Of a stretch of 64,000 nt of DNA, positions 17,461-25,165 are shown in pieces. The stretch spans positions 308,381 to 372,380 of the forward strand of contig DAVZXP010000001.1 of the NCBI GenBank assembly GCA_052298855.1, in the 5' to 3' direction. Position 1 is the stretch's first letter. The number at the start of each line of letters is the position of its first letter. Made by a program: the position numbers and the translations under genes. Below the pieces are notes generated by a model. It did not search any database. It was not told the origin of the DNA and was given only the letters and a program-made list of their open reading frames with translations. Source of the stretch: Fimenecus sp052298855. Lineage in GTDB: Bacteria > Bacillota > Clostridia > Oscillospirales > Acutalibacteraceae.

Positions 17461-17964
17461 ATGGCAAACAAAATTGATGCTTCGGCAATGGAATTACAGG
17501 AAAAAGTTATTACAATTAACCGTGTTTCCAAAACTGTTAAGGGCGGCCGTATCTTTAAGTTCTCCGCATTAGTAGTTGTTGGCGACGGTAACGGAACAGT
17601 AGGTTTCGGTATCGGTAAGTCAGGAGAAGTTCCGGACGCTATCCGTAAGGGAATCGAAGACGCAAAGAAAAACCTTATCAAAGTTTCACTTAAGGGCACA
17701 ACAATTCCTCACGAGGTTATCGGTAAGTTCGGCGCAGGCGTTGTTCTTATGAAGCCCGCAGCACCTGGTACCGGCGTTATCGCAGGCGGTCCTGTTCGTG
17801 CGGTTGTTGAGACAGTCGGCATTAAGGACATTCGTTCTAAGGCTCTTCGTTCAAACAATCCCTGCAACGTAGTTAGAGCTACAATCAACGGACTTTCACA
17901 GCTTCGCAACGCAGATGAGGTTGCGGCTACTCGTGGTAAGTCTGTAAGCGAAATATTAAGATAA
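17461..17964 (+). CDS. rpsE: Ribosomal protein S5
   Basis: 30S protein that contributes to decoding accuracy and mRNA entry. 167 residues: VITINRVSKTVKGGRIFKFSALVVVGDGNG (double-stranded RNA-binding domain), GVVLMKPAAPGTGVIAGGPVRAV and RSNNPCNVVRAT. It is in the expected place between rplR and rpmD. Confidence 0.98.
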   Translation: MANKIDASAMELQEKVITINRVSKTVKGGRIFKFSALVVVGDGNGTVGFGIGKSGEVPDAIRKGIEDAKKNLIKVSLKGTTIPHEVIGKFGAGVVLMKPAAPGTGVIAGGPVRAVVETVGIKDIRSKALRSNNPCNVVRATINGLSQLRNADEVAATRGKSVSEILR

Positions 17965-17977
17965 GGAGTGTGTGAAA

Positions 17978-18157
17978 ATGGCTAATTTAACAGTAACTCT
18001 TAAAAAGAGCCTTATCGGTTCTAAGAAAGACCAGATTGCCACAGCACATGCACTCGGTCTCAGAAAAATTGGGGACAAGGCAGTTCAGCCCGATAATCCT
18101 CAGACACAGGGTAAGATTAAGAAGATTTCTCATCTTATCGACGTAACAGAAGGCTAA
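17978..18157 (+). CDS. rpmD: Ribosomal protein L30
   Basis: Small 50S protein. The ATG at 17978 is preferred over an in-frame GTG at 17972, because it gives the better distance to AAGGAGTG. The 59-residue product has LTVTLKKSLIGSKKDQIATAHALGLRKIG, the L30 signature. Its stop codon is embedded in the ribosome site of rplO. Confidence 0.97.
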   Translation: MANLTVTLKKSLIGSKKDQIATAHALGLRKIGDKAVQPDNPQTQGKIKKISHLIDVTEG

Positions 18158-18170
18158 GGAGGTGCGAAGT

Positions 18171-18614
18171 ATGAAATTGCACGAACTCTCAGCGGCTGAA
18201 GGCTCAAAGAAGAGCGTTAAGCGTATCGGTCGTGGTCCCGCATCAGGTCAGGGTAAAACCGCCGGTAAAGGACACAAGGGTCAGAAAGCCCGTGCAGGCA
18301 GAGGTATGCGTCCCGGTTTCGAAGGTGGACAGATGCCCTTGCAGAGAAGAATTCCCAAGCGTGGATTTAACAACATTTTCGCTAAGGAAATCGCAACAGT
18401 AAACGTATCCGCTCTCGACAAGACATTTGAAGACGGCGCAACAGTTGATATTGAAGCACTCATCAATGCAGGCCTTATTAAAAAGGCTCTTGACGGAGTA
18501 AAGGTACTTGGAAACGGTGAAATCAGCAAAAAGCTTACTGTTAAGGTTAATGCTTATTCCGACTCGGCAAAGCAGAAGATCGAAGCAGCCGGCGGAAAGG
18601 CTGAGGTGATCTGA
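18171..18614 (+). CDS. rplO: Ribosomal protein L15
   Basis: 50S protein. The start is taken at ATG 18171, because AAGGAGGTG lies at 18155-18163 and would overlap the upstream GTG at 18162. 147 residues: MKLHELSAAEGSKKSVKRIGRG, the Gly/Arg-rich GKGHKGQKARAGRGMRPGFEGGQMPL segment (18 or so residues of tail in the rRNA) and the globular C-domain. One base separates it from secY. Confidence 0.97.
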   Translation: MKLHELSAAEGSKKSVKRIGRGPASGQGKTAGKGHKGQKARAGRGMRPGFEGGQMPLQRRIPKRGFNNIFAKEIATVNVSALDKTFEDGATVDIEALINAGLIKKALDGVKVLGNGEISKKLTVKVNAYSDSAKQKIEAAGGKAEVI

Positions 18615-18615
18615 A

Positions 18616-19932
18616 GTGATTCAAACACTTATCAATGCATGGAAGGTCGCAGATCTTCGTAAAAAGATTCTTTATACGGCATTCATCATTCTTGTGTTCA
18701 GAATTGGCGCAGCTATTCCGGTTCCGTTTGTTGAAATCAGCGGTGGACTTATTACAGACGTCAACGCAAATAACTTTATGACATACCTCAGCATGATGAC
18801 AGGTGACGCTTTTAACTACGGTACACTTTTCGCAATGTCGATTACACCGTACATCAACGCATCAATCATCATTCAGCTTCTTACAGTTGCTATTCCCGCA
18901 CTTGAGAAGCTCGCAAAGGAAGGCGAAGAGGGTAGAAAGAAGCTTTCTTCAATCACTCGTTACACTTCGGTTGCCCTTGCACTTATGCAGAGTACAGCTT
19001 ACTTCTTCTACATCCGTTCACGTGACTATCTTGCGACAGACGCTAACGGTGCGAAGTACACAGGCTTCTGGGCAGTGTTCCAGGCTCTCGCAATCATCCT
19101 CTGCTATACGGCAGGTTCGACATTCATTATGTGGCTCGGTGAGCAGATTAACGAAAAGGGTATCGGCAACGGTATTTCAATTATACTTTTCGCAGGTATC
19201 GTTTCGAGAATGCCCACTACAATTTACGGCCTTTACACCTATTTGGATAAGGGCGGCGCATATTTCGCAATCGTTCCGATAGCAGCAATTTCACTTATTC
19301 TTATGGTTGCGTTCATCGTTTGGATGGACAACGCCGAGAGAAGAATTCCCGTTCAGTATGCAAAAAGAGTCGTAGGACGCAAGATGTACGGCGGTCAGAA
19401 TACTCATATGCCTATCAAGGTTAATATGTGCGGTGTTCTTCCGATCATCTTCGCTTCTTCAATTCTCTCATTGCCCCCCACAATCCAGATGTTTGTCAAG
19501 GTTAAAGAGGGTGGCTTCTGGGCAGGCTTCTTCAAAATTTTCGAATCGACACATTGGGCATACGGAATTATGTACTTTGTATTGATTATATTCTTCGCAT
19601 ATTTCTATGCGGCTATCCAGTACAATCCCATCGAAATGGCTAACAATATCCGTAAAAACAGCGGTGCTATCCCCGGTATTCGTCCCGGTAAGCCCACTTC
19701 GGATTACATCACTAAGGTATTGTCAAGACTTACACTTGTAGGAGCTTTGCTTCTCTCTGTTGTTGCTCTTTACCCGATACTCTTCTCACAGATTACGGGT
19801 GCGTTCAAGCATCAGGTAAGCCTTTCACTCGGCGGTACTTCGGTAATCATCTTGGTCGGTGTTGCTCTTGAAACAGTTAAGCAGCTTGAAAGCCAGATGA
19901 TGATGCGTCATTACAAGGGATTCCTTGATTAA
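18616..19932 (+). CDS. secY: Protein translocase subunit SecY
   Basis: Channel of the Sec translocon in the cytoplasmic membrane. 438 residues with about ten membrane segments, starting at GTG 18616 directly behind rplO. Recognisable stretches are FRIGAAIPVPF, SITPYINASIIIQLL (plug and TM2 region), GNGISIILFAGI, RRIPVQYAKR in the cytoplasmic loop, and IPGIRPGKPTSDYI in the ribosome-binding loop. The reading frame runs 8 bp past the adk ribosome site. Confidence 0.98.
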   Translation: MIQTLINAWKVADLRKKILYTAFIILVFRIGAAIPVPFVEISGGLITDVNANNFMTYLSMMTGDAFNYGTLFAMSITPYINASIIIQLLTVAIPALEKLAKEGEEGRKKLSSITRYTSVALALMQSTAYFFYIRSRDYLATDANGAKYTGFWAVFQALAIILCYTAGSTFIMWLGEQINEKGIGNGISIILFAGIVSRMPTTIYGLYTYLDKGGAYFAIVPIAAISLILMVAFIVWMDNAERRIPVQYAKRVVGRKMYGGQNTHMPIKVNMCGVLPIIFASSILSLPPTIQMFVKVKEGGFWAGFFKIFESTHWAYGIMYFVLIIFFAYFYAAIQYNPIEMANNIRKNSGAIPGIRPGKPTSDYITKVLSRLTLVGALLLSVVALYPILFSQITGAFKHQVSLSLGGTSVIILVGVALETVKQLESQMMMRHYKGFLD

Positions 19933-19948
19933 AGAAAAGGAGTTTGTT

Positions 19949-20581
19949 ATGAATCTTATACTTTTAGGTGCTCCCGGAGCAGGAAAAGGTACACAGGCTG
20001 AAAAGATTTGTGAAAAACTTTCAATTCCGGCTATTTCAACAGGCAACATTTTGCGTGAGGCTATGGCAAACGGAACTGAAATGGGACTCAAGGCAAAATC
20101 CTTTATCGATGCCGGCGCTCTCGTTCCCGATGAGGTGGTTATCGGCATCATCAACGAAAGACTTAAAGAAGATGACTGTAAAAACGGTTTTATTCTTGAC
20201 GGATTTCCGAGAACAATTCCGCAGGCAGAAGCGCTCGATAATATGAAAGTCAGAATTGACAGAGTTATCGACATTGAGGTTCCCGATGAGAAAATTGCTG
20301 CAAGGCTTTCGGGCAGACGCGTATGCTTGAAGTGCGGCGCAACATATCACACTCAGTACAAGAAGCCTCAGGTTGACGGCGTGTGTGATGCGTGCGGAGA
20401 TAATTTAGTTCAGCGTAAAGACGATATGCCTGAGACGGTTCTTGACAGATTGAACACATATCATCAGCAGACAGAGCCGTTGAAGGATTACTATGAGAAG
20501 AAGGGTATTCTTCGAGTAGTTGAAGGTCAGGAAGAGGTAGCAGATACTACTGCTCTTACCTTCAAAGCATTGGAGGATTAA
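19949..20581 (+). CDS. adk: Adenylate kinase, zinc-LID type
   Basis: Interconverts AMP + ATP and 2 ADP. 210 residues from the ATG at 19949 (MNLILLGAPGAGKGTQAEKI, P-loop), preceded by AAAAGGAG. NMP-binding residues lie in STGNILREAM and GFPRTIPQAE. The LID holds four cysteines in CLKCGATYH...CDACG, the zinc form typical of Gram-positive bacteria. It follows secY with 16 bp between stop and start. Confidence 0.97.
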   Translation: MNLILLGAPGAGKGTQAEKICEKLSIPAISTGNILREAMANGTEMGLKAKSFIDAGALVPDEVVIGIINERLKEDDCKNGFILDGFPRTIPQAEALDNMKVRIDRVIDIEVPDEKIAARLSGRRVCLKCGATYHTQYKKPQVDGVCDACGDNLVQRKDDMPETVLDRLNTYHQQTEPLKDYYEKKGILRVVEGQEEVADTTALTFKALED

Positions 20582-20583
20582 GC

Positions 20584-21336
20584 ATGATAGTGCTAAAAAC
20601 CGCAAGAGAATTAGAGCTTATCCACAAAGCGTGTATAATTTCTGCGGAAGCATTACAAGTGGCAGGCGAGGCTGTTAAACCCGGTATAACAACTTGGGAA
20701 ATTGACAAAATCGCATATGACTATATAAAGAAGCAGGGCGCTGAGCCGAACTTCTTACATTTGTATGGTTACCCTGCCACTGCATGCATTTCCATAAATG
20801 ATGAGGTCATTCACGGTATTCCGAGCAAAAAAACCGTCATAAAAGAAGGCGACATAGTCAGTATTGACTTAGGAGCTAAGATTGACGGATATAACGGCGA
20901 TAATGCTGCCACATTTGCGGCCGGTAAGATATCGGAAAGCGCAAAGCGGCTGTGCGATGTAACTGAGAAAAGCCTTTATTTAGGCATTGAACAGGCAATC
21001 GTAGGCAACAGACTCGGCGATATTGGCTCGGCAATACAAAATTACTGTGAGGAAAACGGCTACGGTGTCGTGCGAGAGTATACCGGACACGGCGTCGGAG
21101 CAAAACTCCATGAAGACCCCAGCGTACCGAATTTCGGAACTCCCGGAAGGGGGGCTCGCCTGTTGCCGGGAATGGTAATTGCGATAGAGCCTATGATTAC
21201 TCAGGGCGATAAAGCAATTAAGCAGTTACCCGACGGCTGGACGGTAAAGACCAAAGACGGTAAGCTTGCAGCTCATTTTGAGCACACAATAGCGATTACA
21301 AAAAACGGACCCAAGATACTGACTAAGCTTGATTAA
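20584..21336 (+). CDS. map: Type I methionine aminopeptidase
   Basis: Removes the initiator methionine from nascent proteins. 250 residues. Metal ligands are visible in SIDLGAKIDGYNGDNA (two Asp), GHGVGAKLHEDP (His), AIEPMI (Glu) and AHFEHTIAI (Glu). The NDEVIHGIP substrate histidine is present. It lies 2 bp after adk and just before the KOW-protein gene. Confidence 0.97.
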   Translation: MIVLKTARELELIHKACIISAEALQVAGEAVKPGITTWEIDKIAYDYIKKQGAEPNFLHLYGYPATACISINDEVIHGIPSKKTVIKEGDIVSIDLGAKIDGYNGDNAATFAAGKISESAKRLCDVTEKSLYLGIEQAIVGNRLGDIGSAIQNYCEENGYGVVREYTGHGVGAKLHEDPSVPNFGTPGRGARLLPGMVIAIEPMITQGDKAIKQLPDGWTVKTKDGKLAAHFEHTIAITKNGPKILTKLD

Positions 21337-21346
21337 AGGTGAAGTT

Positions 21347-21589
21347 ATGGAACTTGTTAAAGGATCGGTTGCAGTTTCGCTCATGGGACGAGATAAAGGC
21401 GTTCTTATGTGCATTGTCGAAACGGGCGAAAACAGGGTATGGGTGTGTGACGGTAAATGCAGAAAGTTGAACAAACCGAAAGCAAAAAATCCAAAGCACA
21501 TCAAACCTTTAAACAAGAAACTGTCTGAGGAGCAGACCGCTTCAGATAAGTCAATAAGAAAAGCGTTAAAGCAAATTTCGGAGGCTTGA
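21347..21589 (+). CDS. KOW-domain RNA-binding protein (L14e/L6e/L27e-like)
   Basis: 80 residues from ATG 21347 (AAGGTGAAGTT ATG). VKGSVAVSLMGRDKGVLMCIVE is a KOW motif. It is followed by a basic KCRKLNKPKAKNPKHIKPLNK stretch and a helical tail. Firmicutes keep such a gene between map and infA; it is related to archaeal/eukaryotic L14e-type proteins. A role on the ribosome is inferred from the position and fold. Confidence 0.85.
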   Translation: MELVKGSVAVSLMGRDKGVLMCIVETGENRVWVCDGKCRKLNKPKAKNPKHIKPLNKKLSEEQTASDKSIRKALKQISEA

Positions 21590-21591
21590 AT

Positions 21592-21810
21592 ATGTCAAAA
21601 CAGGATATGATTGAAATTGAAGGTACAGTCGTTGAAGCATTACCGAACGCAGTGTTTCAGGTAGAGCTTGAAAACGGACATCAAATTACGGCTCATATTT
21701 CGGGTAAATTGAGAATGAACTTTATCAGAATTCTCCCCGGTGATAAGGTTACAGTTGAAATGTCGCCTTACGACTTGACCAGAGGCCGTATTACTTGGCG
21801 ATCAAAGTAA
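21592..21810 (+). CDS. infA: Translation initiation factor IF-1
   Basis: Binds the 30S A-site during initiation. 72 residues from ATG 21592: MSKQDMIEIEGTVVEALPNA, FQVELENGHQITAHISGKLRMNFIRILPGDKV and LTRGRITWRSK. It has an OB fold and the standard length. It is 2 bp after the KOW gene. Confidence 0.98.
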   Translation: MSKQDMIEIEGTVVEALPNAVFQVELENGHQITAHISGKLRMNFIRILPGDKVTVEMSPYDLTRGRITWRSK

Positions 21811-21843
21811 GAAAAGAAACTACTTTTATTAGGAGGTATTCAA

Positions 21844-21957
21844 ATGAAAGTCAGACCTTCTGTCAAAAAAATATGCGATAAGTGCAAGGTTATCAAGCGC
21901 AAGGGTAAAGTCATGGTTATCTGTGAGAACCCCAAGCACAAACAGCGTCAGGGCTAA
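21844..21957 (+). CDS. rpmJ: Ribosomal protein L36, zinc form
   Basis: 37 residues: MKVRPSVKKICDKCKVIK, then VMVICENPKHKQRQG. The Cys-x2-Cys...Cys...His zinc site is intact (C11, C14, C27, H32). The ribosome site is AGGAGG at about 21831. It is followed by a 107-bp gap containing a hairpin before rpsM. Confidence 0.97.
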   Translation: MKVRPSVKKICDKCKVIKRKGKVMVICENPKHKQRQG

Positions 21958-21973
21958 TTAAGGCTTCGGCTGT

Positions 21974-22000
21974 ATCGTTGTTAAAGATCTAAACAACGAT
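21974..22000 (+). promoter_or_regulatory. Hairpin between rpmJ and rpsM
   Basis: ATCGTTGTT (21974-21982) and its complement AACAACGAT (21992-22000) with a 9-nt loop. No T-run follows, so it is not a terminator. It may be a processing or regulatory site at the spc/alpha junction. Confidence 0.45.
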
Positions 22001-22064
22001 ATTGTGCTTATCCAAAGACAAAGTAAGGGCTTTTGCCCACAGATTAAAACGGAGGTACAACTCT

Positions 22065-22433
22065 ATGGCACGTATTTCAGGTGTTGATTTACCGAGAGAT
22101 AAGAGAGTCGAAATCGGCCTCACATACATCTACGGTATCGGCAGAAAAACTGCAAGCGACATTATTGCCGCAACAGGTGTTAATCCTGACACAAGAGTCA
22201 AGGATTTAACTGAAGAAGATGTAGCAAAGTTGCGTGAATACATTGAACACAATGTTAAGGTTGAAGGTGATCTTCGCCGTGACACAGCTTTCGACATTAA
22301 GAGATTGGTAGAAATCGGTTGCTACCGTGGTGTTCGTCATCGTAAGGGTCTCCCCGTAAGAGGACAGACTTCTAAGAACAATGCACGTACACGCAAGGGT
22401 CCGAAGAAGACAATCGCAAACAAGAAGAAGTAA
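22065..22433 (+). CDS. rpsM: Ribosomal protein S13
   Basis: 30S head protein that contacts the 50S and P-site tRNA. The ATG at 22065 follows ACGGAGGT. A longer in-frame opening from 22002 is not supported. 122 residues: ARISGVDLPRDKRVEIGLTYIYGIG, YRGVRHRKGLPVRGQTSKNNARTRKGP and a basic tail. Confidence 0.98.
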   Translation: MARISGVDLPRDKRVEIGLTYIYGIGRKTASDIIAATGVNPDTRVKDLTEEDVAKLREYIEHNVKVEGDLRRDTAFDIKRLVEIGCYRGVRHRKGLPVRGQTSKNNARTRKGPKKTIANKKK

Positions 22434-22449
22434 GAGGAGGGATTTGTAA

Positions 22450-22854
22450 ATGGCTACCAAAGCAACAGCTAAAAAAGGCGCTTCTCGTAAACGTCGTGAA
22501 AAGAAGAACATTGAAAAAGGTGCAGCTCATATTCAATCCACCTTCAATAACACAATAGTTACCATTACAGACGTACAGGGCAACGCAGTTTCTTGGGCAT
22601 CAGCAGGCGAAATGGGATTCAGAGGTTCTAAGAAATCTACTCCCTTCGCAGCTCAGACAGCAGCAGAAACAGCAGCAAAGATTGCAGTTGACCACGGTAT
22701 GAAGACTATTGAAGTTTATGTCAAGGGACCGGGTTCAGGACGTGAAGCAGCTATTCGTGCTTTACAGACCGCAGGACTTGAAGTAACAATGATTAAAGAC
22801 GTTACTCCCATTCCGCACAACGGTTGCCGCCCGCCCAAGAGAAGAAGAGTATAA
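22450..22854 (+). CDS. rpsK: Ribosomal protein S11
   Basis: 30S platform protein that forms part of the mRNA exit. 134 residues: a basic N-tail, then AHIQSTFNNTIVTITDVQGNAVSWASAG and the C-terminal TPIPHNGCRPPKRRRV. It is 16 bp after rpsM. Confidence 0.98.
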   Translation: MATKATAKKGASRKRREKKNIEKGAAHIQSTFNNTIVTITDVQGNAVSWASAGEMGFRGSKKSTPFAAQTAAETAAKIAVDHGMKTIEVYVKGPGSGREAAIRALQTAGLEVTMIKDVTPIPHNGCRPPKRRRV

Positions 22855-22868
22855 CGGAGGTGTAATTT

Positions 22869-23495
22869 ATGGCTAGATATACCGGTGCGGTTTGTAAATT
22901 GTGCCGTCGTGAGGGCAAGAAGCTTTTCCTCAAGGGCGATCGTTGCTATACAGGCAAGTGCTCACTTGAGCGTCGCAGCTATGCTCCCGGACAGCATGGA
23001 CAGAGCCGCAAAAAGAATTCTGAATACGGTTTGCAGCTTCGTGCAAAGCAGACAGCTAAGCGTTACTACGGTATTCAGGAAGGACAGTTCCACAAATATT
23101 TCCTTATGGCTGAGCGCCGTCAGGGACAGGCTGGTGAAAACCTTTTGAGAATCTGCGAGAGCAGACTTGATAATGCAATTTATCTTCTCGGTTGGGCTTC
23201 ATCAAGAGCCGAAGCAAGACAGTTGGTAAATCACGGACATTACGAAGTAAACGGCAAGAAAGTTGACATTCCGTCATACCTTCTTAAAGCAGGCGACGTA
23301 ATTTCTATCAAAGAAAAGAGCCGTGACAGTGAAAAAATTAAGGCAGTTCTCGAAGCTAATGCAGCTCGTCCCGTTCCCGAGTGGCTCGTGAAGAATGCAG
23401 ACGCTTTCGAGGGTAAGGTAGCAGATCTTCCGACCAGAGAGCAGATTGAAGTTCCGGTTGAGGAACACCTTATCGTCGAGCTCTATTCTAAATAA
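22869..23495 (+). CDS. rpsD: Ribosomal protein S4, zinc-finger form
   Basis: Primary 16S-binding protein. 208 residues. The N-terminus carries a four-cysteine cluster (CKLC at residue 9 and CYTGKC near residue 26), as in zinc-containing S4. The central S4 RNA-binding domain is SRLDNAIYLLGWASSRAEARQLVNHGHYEVNGKKV. rpoA follows after 69 bp. Confidence 0.98.
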   Translation: MARYTGAVCKLCRREGKKLFLKGDRCYTGKCSLERRSYAPGQHGQSRKKNSEYGLQLRAKQTAKRYYGIQEGQFHKYFLMAERRQGQAGENLLRICESRLDNAIYLLGWASSRAEARQLVNHGHYEVNGKKVDIPSYLLKAGDVISIKEKSRDSEKIKAVLEANAARPVPEWLVKNADAFEGKVADLPTREQIEVPVEEHLIVELYSK

Positions 23496-23564
23496 TAGAG
23501 TTAACTGTTAGACAAAATATTTATTATTCGGTTCGGTTTTTCCGACCATATAGGAGGCTTTTGA

Positions 23565-24515
23565 ATGATAGGAATTGATAAGCCCAGCATTGAAGCACTC
23601 GATTTGACCGAAGACGGTACTTACGGCAAGTTCGTAATGGAACCGTTGGAAAGAGGCTACGGCACAACGATCGGTAACAGCCTTCGTCGTGTATTGCTTT
23701 CTTCACTTCCCGGTTATGCGATTACCTCGGTTAAGATTGACGGCGTTCTTCATGAGTTCTCAACTGTTGAGGGCGTTAAGGAGGACGTTACTGAAATCGT
23801 TCTTAACCTTAAAGGCGTAATCCTTAAAATGCATGATGAGGGTCCCAAGACTCTTTATATTGATGCAAGCGGTAAATGTGAAGTTACAGCAGGCGATATT
23901 AAAGCTGACTCGGATGTTGAAATCCTTAACCCCGATCACCATATCGCTACTCTTTCGGACGGTGCATCTCTTGTTATGGAGATGACCGCTGACAAGGGCA
24001 GAGGATATGTATCTGCTGACAGAAATAAGCAGATGATGAAGCCTGTTATCGGTGTAATTGCAATCGACTCAATTTATACACCTGTGTTGAAAGTAAACTA
24101 CACGGTTGAAAATACTCGTGTCGGTCAGATTACTGACTTTGACAAGCTCACTCTTGAAGCATGGACAGACGGTTCAATTTCCGCTAAGGAAGCTGTTTCG
24201 TTTGGCGCAAAAATTCTTAACGAGCACCTTGAGCTCTTCATCGGTCTTTCGGATGAGGCTGCAACAGGACCTATCCTTATCGACAAGAAAGAGGATAGCA
24301 ATGTTAAGACTCTCGAAATGACGATTGAAGAACTTGACCTTTCTGTTCGTTCATTTAACTGCTTGAAGAGAGCCGGTATCAACACGGTTGAAGACTTGAT
24401 AAGCAAAACTGAAGAAGATATGATGAAAGTGAGAAATCTTGGCAGAAAATCTCTTGATGAGGTTGTTGCAAAGCTTGAATCACTTGGCTTCACTCTTCAC
24501 CACGACGACGAATAA
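23565..24515 (+). CDS. rpoA: RNA polymerase alpha subunit
   Basis: Scaffold for RNA polymerase assembly. 316 residues: the N-terminal domain begins with FVMEPLERGYGTTIGNSLRRVLLSSLPG. An acidic linker is followed by the C-terminal domain IEELDLSVRSFNCLKRAGINTVEDL and VRNLGRKSLDEV, which contacts UP elements and activators. Confidence 0.98.
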   Translation: MIGIDKPSIEALDLTEDGTYGKFVMEPLERGYGTTIGNSLRRVLLSSLPGYAITSVKIDGVLHEFSTVEGVKEDVTEIVLNLKGVILKMHDEGPKTLYIDASGKCEVTAGDIKADSDVEILNPDHHIATLSDGASLVMEMTADKGRGYVSADRNKQMMKPVIGVIAIDSIYTPVLKVNYTVENTRVGQITDFDKLTLEAWTDGSISAKEAVSFGAKILNEHLELFIGLSDEAATGPILIDKKEDSNVKTLEMTIEELDLSVRSFNCLKRAGINTVEDLISKTEEDMMKVRNLGRKSLDEVVAKLESLGFTLHHDDE

Positions 24516-24530
24516 AAGGAGTGATATTAA

Positions 24531-25013
24531 ATGCCCGGTACAAGAAAACTCGGCAGAACTACCGATCACCGCAGAGCTATGCTCAGAGGCTTGGTAACAT
24601 ATCTGTTTGAAAACGGCAAAGTTGAAACAACTGTTACAAGGGCTAAGGAAGTCCGTGCAATGGCTGAAAAAATGGTCACTATTGCTAAAGAGGGCTCTTT
24701 GCACTCAAGAAGACAGGTTCTTGCATACGTTACTAAAGAGGACGTTGTAAAGAAGTTGTTTGACGAGATCGCACCCAAGTATCAGGATGTTAAAGGCGGC
24801 TATACCCGCATTATAAAGACAGGCGCTCGCAGAGGCGACGCAGCAGAAATGGCAATCATTGAGCTTGTAGAGCCCAAGGCAGCAGAAGAAAAGCCTGTTA
24901 AAAAGACAGCAGCTAAGGCTGCTAAAAAGACTGCTTCAACCAAGAAGGCAGCTCCCGCAAAGGAAGAGGCTCCCAAGGCTGAAGAGGCAACAGCAGAAGC
25001 TGCTGCAGAATAA
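24531..25013 (+). CDS. rplQ: Ribosomal protein L17 with a long Ala/Lys/Glu tail
   Basis: 50S protein. The first 115 or so residues are standard: MPGTRKLGRTTDHRRAMLRGL and LFENGKVETTVTRAKEVR. After the usual end (MAIIELVEP) there is a tail of about 45 residues made almost only of Ala, Lys, Glu, Pro and Thr. The protein is therefore 160 residues instead of the usual 115-130. The tail is probably disordered. It is the last gene of the ribosomal cluster. Confidence 0.97.
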   Translation: MPGTRKLGRTTDHRRAMLRGLVTYLFENGKVETTVTRAKEVRAMAEKMVTIAKEGSLHSRRQVLAYVTKEDVVKKLFDEIAPKYQDVKGGYTRIIKTGARRGDAAEMAIIELVEPKAAEEKPVKKTAAKAAKKTASTKKAAPAKEEAPKAEEATAEAAAE

Positions 25014-25031
25014 TTTTCAGATTATTCAACC

Positions 25032-25065
25032 GGCTGTAAAAAACGAAAGTTTTTTACAGCCTTTT
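25032..25065 (+). terminator. Terminator of the ribosomal cluster
   Basis: Arms GGCTGTAAAAAAC (25032-25044) and GTTTTTTACAGCC (25049-25061) with a GAAA loop, followed by TTTT. Confidence 0.92.
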
Positions 25066-25100
25066 ATCTTTATAACGACTGTTTTTTATCCAATTTATCC

Positions 25101-25129
25101 TTGATTTTTTTGTCGTTGTAAACTATAAT
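25101..25129 (+). promoter_or_regulatory. ileS promoter
   Basis: TTGATT (25101-25106), a 17-bp spacer and a perfect TATAAT (25124-25129). The leader of about 30 nt leaves no room for a T-box. Confidence 0.75.
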
Positions 25130-25165
25130 AGACAATGTATATTTATAGTAGAAGGTGAACGCAAG

